Assembly: GCF_900114375.1 (NCBI RefSeq) | Contig: NZ_FOSV01000001.1 | Coordinates: 364,600-428,599 of the forward strand | From: Methylorubrum salsuginis | GTDB lineage: Bacteria > Pseudomonadota > Alphaproteobacteria > Rhizobiales > Beijerinckiaceae | Direction: 5' to 3' | Length of the DNA: 64,000 bases | Part shown: positions 19,929-28,079 of the stretch, piece after piece | How positions within the stretch are numbered: position 1 is the first letter of the stretch | Layout of the letters: each line of letters starts with the position of its first letter | Notes under the pieces: model-generated | Database searches by the model: none | Told to the model about the DNA's origin: nothing | Seen by the model: the letters and a program-made list of their open reading frames with translations, nothing else | Translations under genes and position numbers: made by a program

Positions 19929-20807
19929 ATGGCTGCCAAGCCGACGCCCGCCGACCTGCTGCCCCTGCTGGAGCGGATCGCCGCCGCCCTGGAGCGTTCC
20001 GCGCCCCCCTCCGTCGCGAAGGTCGATACGCGTGCCGCCGACGCCTTCGTGTGGGGCCCCGAGCGCCGGTTGATCCCGGTCCCGAAGGTCAACCGGGTCG
20101 AGATCGGCCTGCTGACCGGCATCGACCGCGCCCGCGACACCCTGGTGGAGAACACCGAGCGCTTCGCGAAGGGCTTGCCGGCCAACAACGCCCTGCTGTG
20201 GGGTGCCCGCGGCATGGGCAAGTCGTCGCTGGTGAAGGCGGCGCATGCGGAGATCAACGGGCGCCGCGCCGACGGCTCACTCCCGATGAAGCTCGTGGAG
20301 ATTCACCGCGAGGACATCGAGGCGCTGCCCGAGCTGATGAGCCTACTCCGCGACGATCCGCATCGCTGGCTGGTCTTCTGCGACGACCTGTCGTTCGATG
20401 CCGACGACACTTCCTACAAGTCGCTCAAGACCGCGCTCGACGGCGGCATCGAGGGCCGGCCCGAGAACGTGCTGTTCTACGCCACCTCCAACCGGCGCCA
20501 TCTGCTGGCCCGCGAGATGGTCGAGAACGAGCGCTCCACGGCGATCAATCCCGGCGAGGCGGTGGAGGAGAAGGTCTCGCTCTCCGACCGCTTCGGCCTC
20601 TGGCTCGGCTTCCACAAGTGCAGCCAGGACGAGTATCTGGCGATGATTTCCGCCTATGTCGAGCGCCATCGCCTCGTCGTGGACCCGGAGCGCCTGCGCG
20701 CCGAGGCGCTCGAATGGTCCACCACCCGCGGCTCGCGCTCGGGCCGCACGGCGTTCCAGTTCATCCAGGATCTGGCGGGGCGGCTGGGGCAGCGGCTCGA
20801 CGGCTGA
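19929..20807 (+). CDS. DUF815-family AAA+ ATPase
   Basis: A 292-residue cytosolic P-loop protein. Walker A is LLWGARGMGKSSLVKA near residues 93-108; Walker B is WLVFCDDLSFDADD near 148-161; sensor region VLFYATSNRRHLL follows, then an arginine-finger-like SDRFGLWLGFH. The order and the phrase VEIHREDIEALPELMSLLR are those of DUF815, a widespread AAA+ group without a firm role. It usually stands alone, as here. Substrate or partner is unknown. Confidence 0.9.
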   Translation: MAAKPTPADLLPLLERIAAALERSAPPSVAKVDTRAADAFVWGPERRLIPVPKVNRVEIGLLTGIDRARDTLVENTERFAKGLPANNALLWGARGMGKSSLVKAAHAEINGRRADGSLPMKLVEIHREDIEALPELMSLLRDDPHRWLVFCDDLSFDADDTSYKSLKTALDGGIEGRPENVLFYATSNRRHLLAREMVENERSTAINPGEAVEEKVSLSDRFGLWLGFHKCSQDEYLAMISAYVERHRLVVDPERLRAEALEWSTTRGSRSGRTAFQFIQDLAGRLGQRLDG

Positions 20808-20812
20808 GGCAC

Positions 20813-21226
20813 TCAGATCAGCCGCAGCCGGCGCAGCGTCCGCGCGAGGAACGGGCGCAGGGGGAGCGACAGGCGGTAGGCGGCTTCCGCCGGGACGAGG
20901 AGCGGGCGCCGCCCGAATACGCGGACGGAGAGAAGGCGCCCGAGCCAGCGCCAGCCCGGCAGGGCGAGCCAGATCCGGGCGAAGGCGGCGGCACCGTCGG
21001 TGAGACGCCCGTCACGCCCGCGCACGTGGAACCGGGCGAGAGCCCTGTCCCGGTCGAGGTCCGGGCCGAGCGCGGCGGCGCCCTCGCCCGCCACGTCGAC
21101 GAAGGCAAGGCGCTCGGCGCCGCGGGTCTTCCGGTAATGGTCGATCTCAGCGCGGCAGAGAGGGCAACTGCCGTCGTAATAGACGGTCAGGTCGGCCGAA
21201 TCCGGCGTCGGACGAGGCGTCGTCAT
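20813..21226 (-). CDS. DCC-family thiol-disulfide oxidoreductase-like protein (DUF393)
   Basis: 137 residues. The N-terminal motif TVYYDGSCPLCRAEIDHY contains the DxxCxxC pattern that names the DCC family, a thioredoxin-fold group assigned to thiol-disulfide exchange. The Cys pair is separated by Pro-Leu. The C-terminal half is amphipathic and basic (LPLRPFLARTLRRLRL). The natural start is the ATG at 21224-21226; a longer frame upstream reads through the neighbouring small gene in another phase and is not coding. The gene is convergent with the DUF815 ATPase, 5 bp apart. Confidence 0.86.
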   Translation of the reverse strand: MTTPRPTPDSADLTVYYDGSCPLCRAEIDHYRKTRGAERLAFVDVAGEGAAALGPDLDRDRALARFHVRGRDGRLTDGAAAFARIWLALPGWRWLGRLLSVRVFGRRPLLVPAEAAYRLSLPLRPFLARTLRRLRLI

Positions 21227-21236
21227 GCCGTTGGCC

Positions 21237-21398
21237 TCACGGTCTGCGGCTGACTTGAATGACCGGCTCGGTCGGGCCGTCGATGGCCCGGATCTGGTTG
21301 GCGGTCGGGCCGGTGCCCATGAACAGGGCGGCGACGCCGAGCCCGGCCACCGTGACGCCGGCGGCGAAGACCATGAAAAGCTTGTCGATCGTCCGCAT
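21237..21398 (-). CDS. Small single-helix membrane protein
   Basis: 53 residues: MRTIDKLFMVFAAGVTVAG, further hydrophobic residues to LFMGTGP, then a polar tail ending IQVSRRP. One transmembrane helix with a short exported or cytosolic tail. It ends 10 bp before the DCC gene on the same strand, so the two may share a transcript. A ribosome site cannot be identified with confidence (GAAGGATGGAAAC lies about 4-16 bp upstream and contains AAGGA). Not recognised. Confidence 0.6.
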   Translation of the reverse strand: MRTIDKLFMVFAAGVTVAGLGVAALFMGTGPTANQIRAIDGPTEPVIQVSRRP

Positions 21399-21679
21399 CG
21401 CGAAGTTTCCATCCTTCTGCTGATGTGTCGGGCACCGGCTGAAAATTGAGCTGGGGCACCCCCGTGTTGCCACGACAGATCGGGCTGAAGTCCCAGCCGT
21501 CCAGGCGAAAAATGTCGCGTCTCGCGCGTCCGTGAAGTTCCGTTCACAATTGTCGCACGTCCAGCATTCCGGACAGGCAGAGTTGAGTCGTTATTACGTG
21601 TTTCGACGAATTGTCGCAGTGTAGAACCTTGATGGAAGGCAGGCGTTGGGGCCGTTCTTACCACTCACGAGGTCAGATC

Positions 21680-21913
21680 ATGCCGGAACAGCTTCCGACC
21701 GACGCCGCGCGTCAGGGCCAGCGGGGCCAGCCCGTGCTCATCGTCCTGCTCGCGAGCCTCGCCGTGCTGGCGGTGGCCTTAGTGGGGCTCGTGTCCTGGC
21801 AGGGGGCGAATTCGCCGAAGGATTACGCGAGCCTGAGCCAGGAGGCCGCCCGCCACACCGCCGTCTCGCCGACCACGCCACCGAACCCGGCGCCAGCGCC
21901 CAAGCCGCAGTGA
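21680..21913 (+). CDS. Small membrane protein with Pro-rich tail
   Basis: 77 residues: a polar N-terminus (MPEQLPTDAARQGQRGQ), one strong helix (VLIVLLASLAVLAVALVGLV), and a tail ending in a run of Pro and Ala (PNPAPAPKPQ). Probably an inner-membrane protein with the tail in the periplasm. The start follows ACGAGGTCAGATC, a usable ribosome site. It overlaps the next gene by 4 bp (GTGA) if that gene uses the GTG at 21910. Not recognised. Confidence 0.62.
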   Translation: MPEQLPTDAARQGQRGQPVLIVLLASLAVLAVALVGLVSWQGANSPKDYASLSQEAARHTAVSPTTPPNPAPAPKPQ

Positions 21914-22284
21914 TCGCGGGCGCGATGCTTCCCCTCCGCTCCGAGACGCCGCCGCCCCCGGCGAGCCTCGATTTCGGGCTCGCCCCGGACAGTGCGGCGC
22001 CGAACGTGGCGCAGCTGAAGGCCGACATCGATTCCGGCCGCACCGGCGACAAGGCCCCGCACGGCGATGTCGGTGCGGCCCCGCTCGGGACCTGCGAAGA
22101 GGCCGGCGGCGTGCCGCCGAGCCCGCAGGAGATTCGCGAGGCCCGCCGCTACCGTGCCTCGCCCTCGGTCCGCGCGGCGGTCGATCCGCATGGCGAGCGC
22201 TCCTTCGTCATGCCGCTGTTCTGGGCGACGGCCGGCAGCATGGCCGGTCTCGTTGCCTTGGGACTGGTGTTCTTTCCGGGCTGA
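21910..22284 (+). CDS. Hypothetical protein with C-terminal membrane anchor
   Basis: 124 residues from a GTG at 21910 that overlaps the previous stop (GTGA), or 119 from an ATG at 21925. A Pro-rich start (SETPPPPASLDFGL) is followed by a polar region with two Cys-free turns and the phrase CEEAGGVPPSPQEIREARRY, then a C-terminal helix (FWATAGSMAGLVALGLVFF). Tail-anchored topology is likely. Coupled translation with the upstream small membrane protein is suggested by the overlap. Not recognised. Confidence 0.62.
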   Translation: MIAGAMLPLRSETPPPPASLDFGLAPDSAAPNVAQLKADIDSGRTGDKAPHGDVGAAPLGTCEEAGGVPPSPQEIREARRYRASPSVRAAVDPHGERSFVMPLFWATAGSMAGLVALGLVFFPG

Positions 22285-22297
22285 GCTCCCGAACGAA

Positions 22298-22327
22298 AAG
22301 CGGCGGCCCCTCCCGGAGCCGCCGCTT
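22298..22327. terminator. Bidirectional terminator hairpin
   Basis: AAGCGGCGGC pairs with GCCGCCGCTT across a 10-bp loop (CCCTCCCGGA), between a rightward gene ending at 22284 and the leftward M23 gene ending at 22349. Outer bases GAAC/GTTC extend the symmetry. Confidence 0.7.
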
Positions 22328-22348
22328 CGTGTTCTGCAGTCTGACAAA

Positions 22349-23794
22349 TCAATTGCTGGCGAGGTGCGGGATCGGGTCGACCGGGGTCGCGCCTTTCCGG
22401 ATCTCGAAGTGCAGCTGGGGCGAGGTGACGTTGCCGGTCGCGCCCGACTTGGCGATGGTCTGGCCGCGCTTCACCTTCTCGCCGGGGCGCACGTCGAGCT
22501 CGCCGTTATGGGCGTAGGCCGAGACGTAGCCGTTGTTGTGCCGCACCAGCACCAGCTTGCCGTAGCCCTTCACGTCCGAGCCCGCATAGGCCACCGTGCC
22601 GTCCTCGGCCGCCTTGACCGGCGTGCCCTCGGGCACCGCGATGTTGATGCCCTCGTTGCCGGACGAGCCGTAGCCGTTGATGACGCGGCCCTTGGCCGGC
22701 CAGCGGAACGATTCCGTGGCCTCGGCCGCCGGGGCGGGCGCCGGCGCGGTGGCGTCCGCGCTCGCCACCTTCACGGGCGCTGCAGCGGCCGGCTTGGCTT
22801 CCGCGGCCTTGGTGGCCTTCGCGGCGCTTTCGGCAGCCTTCGCCTCCTTGGCCTCCTTGGCGGCGGCGGCCTTCGCGGCGGTCTCCGCGGCCTTGGCCTC
22901 GGCGAGCTTCTTGGCGGCATCCGCCTTGGCGAGCTTCGCTTCGGCTTCCGCCTTGCGGGCGGCCTCGGCGTCGGCGCTGCGCTTGGCCTCCGCCTTCGGG
23001 TCGGGCTTCGTCTCCTTGGTCTCGGCCTTGGCGGTCTGGCCCGGACGCACGTGCTTCTTGGCCTCCGCGAGTTTGGCCTCGGCCTTCTTGGCCTCCGCTT
23101 CCGCGGCCTTCTTGGCCTCGACCGCCTTCTTCACGTCGGCGAGCTTCTTCGATTCCGCGGCCTTGGCGGCGGCGGCCTTCTCGGCGGCCTTGGCCTCGGC
23201 GATCTTGGCGGCGGCAGACTGCCGCTCGGCCTCGCGGCGGGCCTCCGCGGCCTTCGCCTCGGCGGCAGCCTTGGCTTCGGCGGCTTTGGCGGCGGCCTCG
23301 GCCTTCTTCTCGGCGAGCTTGTCCGCCGGCTTGCCGAACTGGAGCTTAGGCGCGGGCACCGGCGAGGCGGAGCGCGGGGTCATGGCGCGGCCCGCATCGG
23401 GATTCAGGCCGGCGGCCGACGGGTTCATGCCGGAGACGACGCCGGACGTCGCGCTCATGGCCTCGGCCGAGGCCACGCGGGTGGCGGTGGTCGCCGGGCT
23501 CGGGCCGATCGCCAGTGGGCGGGGCGAGAGGTTCGGCGCCGGCAGGGCCTGCGACTGGACCCGCGGCGTGCGGATCGCGGGCGCGGGCGCCAGGTCGGCC
23601 TCCGCACCGTCCCCGCCGAGGCTTCCCGTGGACGACGGTTCGCTGCCGCCCATCAACCCGGAGAACGGGTTGCCGAAGGGATCGCCCAGTCGCGAGGCAT
23701 CCGAAGAGCAGGCGGCGAGACCGCCACCGATGACGGCGATGAGGGCGAAGCGCGACACCGTCCTCAAGCCCAGAACCGAACCCCGAACCCGCAT
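22349..23794 (-). CDS. Lipoprotein with coiled coil and degenerate LytM/M23 domain
   Basis: 481 residues. The N-terminus has a lipobox (IGGGLAAC, Cys near 29), so it is membrane-attached. Residues about 150-370 are a long Ala/Lys/Glu-rich coiled coil (repeats such as KAAEAKAAAEAKAAEA). The C-terminal 110 residues are an M23 fold (GTPVKAAEDGTVAYAGSDVK, GYGKLVLVRHNNGYVSAYAH, QLHFEIRKG). The usual first zinc ligands HxGxD read NEGIN here, so His and Asp are both lost while the later HFE is kept. This is the pattern of EnvC/NlpD-type factors that activate amidases rather than cut peptidoglycan. It follows pcm and surE, the classic nlpD neighbourhood. Confidence 0.88.
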   Translation of the reverse strand: MRVRGSVLGLRTVSRFALIAVIGGGLAACSSDASRLGDPFGNPFSGLMGGSEPSSTGSLGGDGAEADLAPAPAIRTPRVQSQALPAPNLSPRPLAIGPSPATTATRVASAEAMSATSGVVSGMNPSAAGLNPDAGRAMTPRSASPVPAPKLQFGKPADKLAEKKAEAAAKAAEAKAAAEAKAAEARREAERQSAAAKIAEAKAAEKAAAAKAAESKKLADVKKAVEAKKAAEAEAKKAEAKLAEAKKHVRPGQTAKAETKETKPDPKAEAKRSADAEAARKAEAEAKLAKADAAKKLAEAKAAETAAKAAAAKEAKEAKAAESAAKATKAAEAKPAAAAPVKVASADATAPAPAPAAEATESFRWPAKGRVINGYGSSGNEGINIAVPEGTPVKAAEDGTVAYAGSDVKGYGKLVLVRHNNGYVSAYAHNGELDVRPGEKVKRGQTIAKSGATGNVTSPQLHFEIRKGATPVDPIPHLASN

Positions 23795-23917
23795 CGACGC
23801 ACCCGTTCCACCTGACGCAACCTGATGCGGACATTCAAACGGGATTCAGGTTAAGCATCCGTTCCCGTCGATACGCTGCGGCCCGGTTTCGTGCGCCGAC
23901 AGGACGGTTTGCGGCGT

Positions 23918-24586
23918 TCAGGACACGCGCCCCCGCCCCGGCGTCATCGGTCCGAGCCGTAGCGCGGGCCCGTCCAGCCGCGCGGGCGGGGCCTCGCCGT
24001 CGCGCGCCAGCGTCACGAGGCGGCAGCCCCGCCCGGTCCACAAACCCGCGACCAGCCGCCCGCCGGGATTCAGCGCGGTGAGCAGGTGCGGCGGAAGCGC
24101 CGGGACGCCGCCGTTGATCAGGATGCGGTCGAATCGCTGCCGCTCGATCCCGCCGGGGCCGAGCCCGTCGGCCACTTCCACCGTGGCGTCGTTGAGATGG
24201 GGGCCGAGCCGGTCGCGGGCGGCGCGGGCGAGGGGGGCGTAGCGCTCCAGGCTGCGCACGTGGCCCGCACCCAGCCGCACCAGCAGGGCGGTGACGTAGC
24301 CCGACCCGGTGCCGACCTCCAGCACGCGGGCGCCCGCCTGCATGTCGAGGGCGCCGAGCATGGCGGCGGCGACCGAGGGCGCCGTCATGGTCTGCCCGTG
24401 CGCCAGCGGCAGGGCGATGTCGCGCCGCGCATGGTCCCGCAGGTGGGGCGGCGCGAAAGGCTCGCGGGGCACCTGCTCCATCGCCCGCAGCACGGCGGTG
24501 TCGCGCACGCCGCGCTCGCGCAAGGCCAGCACGAAGGCGGCGTTGCCGATCCGGCTCCGGCCCGCTTCATCCTCGGGCCCGGCCAT
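23918..24586 (-). CDS. pcm: Protein-L-isoaspartate O-methyltransferase
   Basis: A 222-residue SAM-dependent enzyme that methylates isoaspartyl residues in aged proteins so they can be repaired. MEQVPREPFAPP, then DIALPLAHGQTMTAPSVAA and the SAM motif ARVLEVGTGSGYVTALLVRLG match PCMT; post-I motif is VRSLERYAPLARAARDRL. Its start lies 3 bp from the surE stop on the same strand, so surE-pcm are translationally close. This gene order is conserved in proteobacteria. Confidence 0.93.
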   Translation of the reverse strand: MAGPEDEAGRSRIGNAAFVLALRERGVRDTAVLRAMEQVPREPFAPPHLRDHARRDIALPLAHGQTMTAPSVAAAMLGALDMQAGARVLEVGTGSGYVTALLVRLGAGHVRSLERYAPLARAARDRLGPHLNDATVEVADGLGPGGIERQRFDRILINGGVPALPPHLLTALNPGGRLVAGLWTGRGCRLVTLARDGEAPPARLDGPALRLGPMTPGRGRVS

Positions 24587-24589
24587 CCC

Positions 24590-25354
24590 TTATTCCTCGA
24601 ACGCCTTGGCGAAGCGGGTCAGCTCCGGCTCGTCGGTGAGATCGAGGCGCAAGGGCGTCACCGCGATGCGGTTCTCGGCGATGGCCTTGAGATCGGTGCC
24701 GTTGCCGGGCTCGAACCGCGCCTTGGCGAAGGCGAGCCAGAAATACGGGTTGCCGCGCCCATCCTCACGGGCGTCGATGCGCAGGAGTTCCTGGTTGCGC
24801 CGCCCCTGGGCCGAGACCGCGATGCCGGCGACCGCGTCCGGCTCGCAATCGGGGAAGTTGACGTTGACGACGATGCCGGGCTCGATGCCCGTCTCCAGGA
24901 TCTTTCGGATCACCCGCGGCCCGTGCGCGGCGGCGCAGGCCCATTTGATGCCGGCGCGCCCGCCCACGCCATAGGCCTGGCTGAGCGCGATCGAGCGGAC
25001 GCCGAGGATCGTGCCCTCCATGGCGCCCGCGATGGTGCCCGAATAGGTCACGTCCTCGGCGACGTTCTGGCCGCGGTTGACCCCCGACAGCACGAGATCG
25101 GGCTTATGGTCCTTCAGCAGATGGGCCACGCCCATGATGATGCAGTCCGACGGCGTGCCCTTCACGGCGAACCGCTTCTCGGCGATCTGCCGCAGGCGCA
25201 GGGGATCGTTGAGCGAGAGCGAGTGCGACACGCCCGATTGGTCGGTCTCGGGCGCGACGACCCAGACATCGTCGCTGAGCGCACGGGCGATGCCCTCCAG
25301 CGTCTCCAGGCCCGGCGCGTGGATGCCGTCGTCGTTGGTGACCAGGATGCGCAT
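24590..25354 (-). CDS. surE: 5'/3'-nucleotidase SurE
   Basis: 254 residues. The N-terminus [19 protein letters not shown] holds the metal-binding Asp-Asp, a Ser follows at [16 protein letters not shown], and the [20 protein letters not shown] segment with a second Asn completes the site. SurE hydrolyses nucleoside monophosphates in the cytosol and is linked to stationary-phase survival. Its ATG overlaps the serS stop by one base, and pcm follows after 3 bp, giving a serS-surE-pcm operon. Confidence 0.95.
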   Translation of the reverse strand: MRILVTNDDGIHAPGLETLEGIARALSDDVWVVAPETDQSGVSHSLSLNDPLRLRQIAEKRFAVKGTPSDCIIMGVAHLLKDHKPDLVLSGVNRGQNVAEDVTYSGTIAGAMEGTILGVRSIALSQAYGVGGRAGIKWACAAAHGPRVIRKILETGIEPGIVVNVNFPDCEPDAVAGIAVSAQGRRNQELLRIDAREDGRGNPYFWLAFAKARFEPGNGTDLKAIAENRIAVTPLRLDLTDEPELTRFAKAFEE

Positions 25355-26640
25355 CAGTGGTTCGGTCCCTCGATCCGGGTGAGGCCGCCCATGTAGGGCG
25401 CGAGCGCCGACGGGACCGTGATGCTGCCGTCGGGGTTCTGGTAGTTCTCCATCACGGCGATGAGCGCGCGGCCGACCGCGACGCCCGAGCCGTTGAGGGT
25501 GTGGACGAAGTTAACCGCCTTGCCCTCCTTCGCCCGGAAGCGCGCACCCATGCGCCGGGCCTGAAAATCGCCGCAGACCGAGCAGGACGAGATTTCTCGA
25601 AAAGTCTGCTGGCCCGGCACCCAGACCTCGATGTCGTAGGTCTTCTGAGAGGCGAACCCCATGTCGCCGGTGCAGAGCGTCATCACCCGGTAGGTCAGGT
25701 CGAGCTTTTTGAGCACGGCCTCGGCGCAGGACAGCATCCGCTCGTGCTCCTCGGCCGATTTGTCCGGCGTGGTGATCGAGACGAGTTCGACCTTGTTGAA
25801 CTGGTGCTGGCGCAGCATGCCGCGGGTGTCCCGCCCCGCCGCCCCGGCCTCGGCGCGGAAGCAGGGGGTGAGGGCCGTGAGGCGCAGCGGCAACGCGTCC
25901 TCGGTGAGGATCGACTCGCGTACGAGGTTGGTCAGCGGGACTTCGGCCGTCGGAATCAGCCAGTAGCCGTCGCCGGCGGCGAACTGGTCCTCGCGGAACT
26001 TCGGCAGTTGGGCGGTGCCGAACATCGCCTCGTCGCGTACGAGGACCGGCGGCACCACTTCGGTGTAGCCGTGCTCGCCCGTGTGCAGGTCGAGCATGAA
26101 CTGTCCGAGCGCCCGCTCCAGCCGGGCGAGCTGCCCCTTCAGCACCACGAAGCGCGAGCCGGAGAGCTTGGCGGCGGCCTCGAAATCCATCAGCCCGGTG
26201 GCCTCGCCCAGCTCGAAATGCTGGCGGCCTTCCGTGAGTTTTTCGCGCGACGAAGCGAACTCGCGATACAGGACGTTGCCGTGCTCGTCGGCGCCCTCGG
26301 GCACGTCGTCCTTCGGCCGGTTCGGGATCGCGGCGAGGCGCTCGTCGAGGGTCTTGGCGGCCTCTCCTTGCGCGGTCTCGAGGCCCGGCGCCTCGTCCTT
26401 GAGGCGGGCGACCTCGGCCATCAGGTCCGCGGCGCGGGCCTCGTCCTTCGCCTTCTTGGCGCCGCCGATCTCCTTCGAGAGCGCGTTGCGCCGCTCCTGA
26501 TTGGCCTGCGCCGCCGAGACCGCGCCTTTGCGGGCATCATCGAGGGCGATCAGCTCGGCCGACAGGGGTGCGAGGCCGCGTCTTTCCAGATCGCGGTCGA
26601 AGCCTTGCGGGTTCTCGCGGATGGCGCGGATGTCGTGCAT
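25354..26640 (-). CDS. serS: Seryl-tRNA synthetase
   Basis: 428 residues, standard length. The N-terminal helical arm (about 30-110, with the Lys/Glu-rich [19 protein letters not shown]) binds the long variable arm of tRNA-Ser. Class II motifs follow: motif 2 as [20 protein letters not shown] and motif 3 as [19 protein letters not shown]. Asn-Pro-Asp-Gly then [11 protein letters not shown] close the protein. It charges tRNA-Ser and also supplies Ser-tRNA-Sec where that exists. First gene of the serS-surE-pcm operon. Confidence 0.97.
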   Translation of the reverse strand: MHDIRAIRENPQGFDRDLERRGLAPLSAELIALDDARKGAVSAAQANQERRNALSKEIGGAKKAKDEARAADLMAEVARLKDEAPGLETAQGEAAKTLDERLAAIPNRPKDDVPEGADEHGNVLYREFASSREKLTEGRQHFELGEATGLMDFEAAAKLSGSRFVVLKGQLARLERALGQFMLDLHTGEHGYTEVVPPVLVRDEAMFGTAQLPKFREDQFAAGDGYWLIPTAEVPLTNLVRESILTEDALPLRLTALTPCFRAEAGAAGRDTRGMLRQHQFNKVELVSITTPDKSAEEHERMLSCAEAVLKKLDLTYRVMTLCTGDMGFASQKTYDIEVWVPGQQTFREISSCSVCGDFQARRMGARFRAKEGKAVNFVHTLNGSGVAVGRALIAVMENYQNPDGSITVPSALAPYMGGLTRIEGPNH

Positions 26641-26721
26641 GGGCGGCTCTCGGGGCTCGAACGGGGCCCGCTTTGCCGCAACGCCCCCGGCATCACAAGA
26701 GCGGCCGAGGGTTCACGGGAT

Positions 26722-26748
26722 GCGGCCGGGGCGAAAGCCCCCGGCCGC
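26722..26748 (-). terminator. Strong GC hairpin downstream of lanM
   Basis: GCGGCCGGGGC-GAAA-GCCCCCGGCCGC on the plus strand (one bulged C) lies 14 bp past the lanM stop. Read on the lanM strand the loop is TTTC. There is no T-run after the stem, so it may be an mRNA 3'-end stabiliser as much as a terminator. Confidence 0.6.
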
Positions 26749-26762
26749 AAAATCTCAAAGAA

Positions 26763-27161
26763 TCACTTGATGAGCTTGACCAGGGCCTTGCCCGGCTTGC
26801 TCTTCAGCTCCTTGGCGTCGAGCGTGCCGTCGTTGTCCGGGTCGGCGTCCTTGAACACGGCCTCGACCAGGGCGAGGTACTCGGCCTTGTCGATGGTGCC
26901 GTCGTTGTCCGGGTCGCCGCTCTTGAACAGGCTCGGGCTCAGCACGCCCTTGGCTTCCTTGGCGTCGAGGGTGCCGTCCTTGTCCGGATCCAGCGCGTCG
27001 AACTTGGCGGAAGCGGCGGCCTTGACCTCGGCGAGGTCGAGCGTGCCGTCCTTGTCCGGATCGAAGGCGGTGATGACGGCGCTCTTCTGGGCGAAGGCCG
27101 GGCCGGCGGCCAGCGGCAGGACGAGGGCGAGAGCGAGCGCGGCGCTGCGGGTCAGGGACAT
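26763..27161 (-). CDS. lanM: Lanmodulin-type periplasmic lanthanide-binding protein
   Basis: 132 residues with a Sec signal peptide ending AGPAFA (cleavage after residue 24). Four 12-residue EF loops lie at 34-45 (DPDKDGTLDLAE), 58-69 (DPDKDGTLDAKE), 83-94 (DPDNDGTIDKAE) and 107-118 (DPDNDGTLDAKE). Every loop has proline at position 2 and an Asp at position 9, and adjacent loops are only 12-13 residues apart; these three traits define lanmodulin and set it apart from calmodulin-like proteins. It binds light lanthanides with very high affinity in the periplasm. Unlike the Asn I remember at EF4 position 1 of the M. extorquens AM1 protein, EF4 here starts with Asp. It is divergent from the pqqA array. 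Confidence 0.93.
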   Translation of the reverse strand: MSLTRSAALALALVLPLAAGPAFAQKSAVITAFDPDKDGTLDLAEVKAAASAKFDALDPDKDGTLDAKEAKGVLSPSLFKSGDPDNDGTIDKAEYLALVEAVFKDADPDNDGTLDAKELKSKPGKALVKLIK

Positions 27162-27653
27162 GTCGGAGGACTCCGGAGGAACGAGGAATCGGCCGTCGAG
27201 CGGCCAGCCATGCTTAGCAGCGGGCTTAACTTACGATAGGAGAAATGGTGCAATGCGGCAATGCAATCCGGGAGGGTCTGGCAAAAATCGCAGGTGAAAC
27301 GCCGGCCGACGCGAACGGAATTTTGAGGCCGCATCGGCGTTTGCCTTGTTGAGAAGGGCGGCTTCGTTCGGGCCGGGAAGGCGAGCCCAGGGGCGCACGT
27401 GCCGGGACGGCCCGGCCGTCTCACATCCCGGATTCTGCATGATTTCTCCGAAAATCGGCCCGCCATTCGGTCTTCAGGCCCCCTCCCTATGAGAAATATA
27501 AGTGACGGGCCCGCTTGAATTGCGCCCAACGGATTGTCTATATCCAGGGCGTCGAACACGAGGGGCCGGCACGAAAACGGCACCGCCTCCGTTCGGGGCA
27601 GGGCCGATCGTGAGATCGACCTTCGTCTTCAAATCGTTGTCAGGAGATACACC
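27162..27653. promoter_or_regulatory. 492-bp divergent control region between lanM and pqqA
   Basis: Non-coding and less GC-rich than its surroundings. It must hold the promoters of lanM (leftward) and of the pqqA array (rightward). A candidate rightward pair is TTGAAT at 27515-27520 and TATATC at 27539-27544 (18-bp spacer), ending about 110 bp before the first pqqA. On the lanM strand GGAG lies about 10 bp before the ATG; the first pqqA has CAGGAG 8-13 bp before its ATG. A CGATCGTGAGATCG palindrome sits at 27606-27619. Promoter calls are tentative. Confidence 0.5.
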
Positions 27654-27743
27654 ATGAAGTGGTCCGCTCCCGTCGTTGCCGAGATCTGCGTCGGCATGGA
27701 AGTCACCTCCTACGAGTCCGCCGAGATCGACACCTTCAACTAA
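27654..27743 (+). CDS. pqqA: PQQ precursor peptide PqqA, copy 1
   Basis: 29 residues: MKWSAPVVAEICVGMEVTSY, then ESAEIDTFN. Glu16 and Tyr20, the two residues fused and trimmed into pyrroloquinoline quinone, are present with the conserved E-V-T-S-Y spacing. The peptide is recognised by PqqD, crosslinked by the radical SAM enzyme PqqE and cut by a PqqF/G-type protease. Ribosome site CAGGAG precedes the ATG. First of three tandem copies with a period of exactly 152 bp. No pqqBCDE gene follows in this window. Confidence 0.96.
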   Translation: MKWSAPVVAEICVGMEVTSYESAEIDTFN

Positions 27744-27805
27744 GAAGGTTCTTCGGCCCCCGGGCCGGTCTCGCCGAAACCCATCGCTCAATCTGGAGAA
27801 ACGTC

Positions 27806-27895
27806 ATGAAGTGGTCCGCCCCCGTCGTTGCCGAGATCTGCGTCGGCATGGAAGTCACCTCCTACGAGTCCGCCGAGATCGAAACCTTCAACTAA
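27806..27895 (+). CDS. pqqA: PQQ precursor peptide PqqA, copy 2
   Basis: Same 29 residues as copy 1 except Asp26 to Glu near the C-terminus (ESAEIETFN). Glu16 and Tyr20 are intact. Ribosome site is TGGAG in the repeated spacer, weaker than the CAGGAG of copy 1. The change lies outside the crosslinked pair but within the tail removed during maturation, so it should not alter the PQQ produced. Confidence 0.95.
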   Translation: MKWSAPVVAEICVGMEVTSYESAEIETFN

Positions 27896-27957
27896 GAAGG
27901 CTCTTCGGCCCCCGGGCCGGTCTCGCCGAAACCCATCGCTCAATCTGGAGAAACGTC

Positions 27958-28047
27958 ATGAAGTGGTCCGCCCCCGTCGTTGCCGAGATCTGCGTCGGCA
28001 TGGAAGTCACCTCCTACGAGTCCGCTGAGATCGACACCTTCAACTAA
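27958..28047 (+). CDS. pqqA: PQQ precursor peptide PqqA, copy 3
   Basis: 29 residues, identical in protein sequence to copy 1 (ends ESAEIDTFN) but with a silent change in the codon for Ala23 (GCT for GCC). It follows the same 62-bp spacer and ribosome site as copy 2. A strong terminator begins 33 bp after its stop, so the three copies form a closed transcription unit. Confidence 0.96.
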   Translation: MKWSAPVVAEICVGMEVTSYESAEIDTFN

Positions 28048-28079
28048 GAAGGCTGTCGCCGGACTTGACCGGTGATCGA

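Larger units (their letters stand above)
27654..28053 (+). repeat. 152-bp tandem repeat carrying three pqqA genes
   Basis: Units begin at 27654, 27806 and 27958, each pqqA plus a 62-bp spacer (the third unit keeps only the first few spacer bases). The two full spacers and three coding parts differ by only a handful of single-base changes, so the duplication is recent or kept uniform by recombination. The spacer contains the self-complementary stretch GGCCCCCGGGCC and the ribosome site TGGAG. Confidence 0.95.

Noticed and set aside
20813..21664. A longer DCC protein starting at 21664
   Set aside because: Its first 145 residues read through the small membrane gene and a promoter gap in the wrong phase; the family sequence starts at the ATG at 21226.
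27900..27960. CRISPR-like spacing in the 152-bp repeats
   Set aside because: The repeated unit is a coding gene plus spacer, the spacers are themselves identical, and no cas gene is present.
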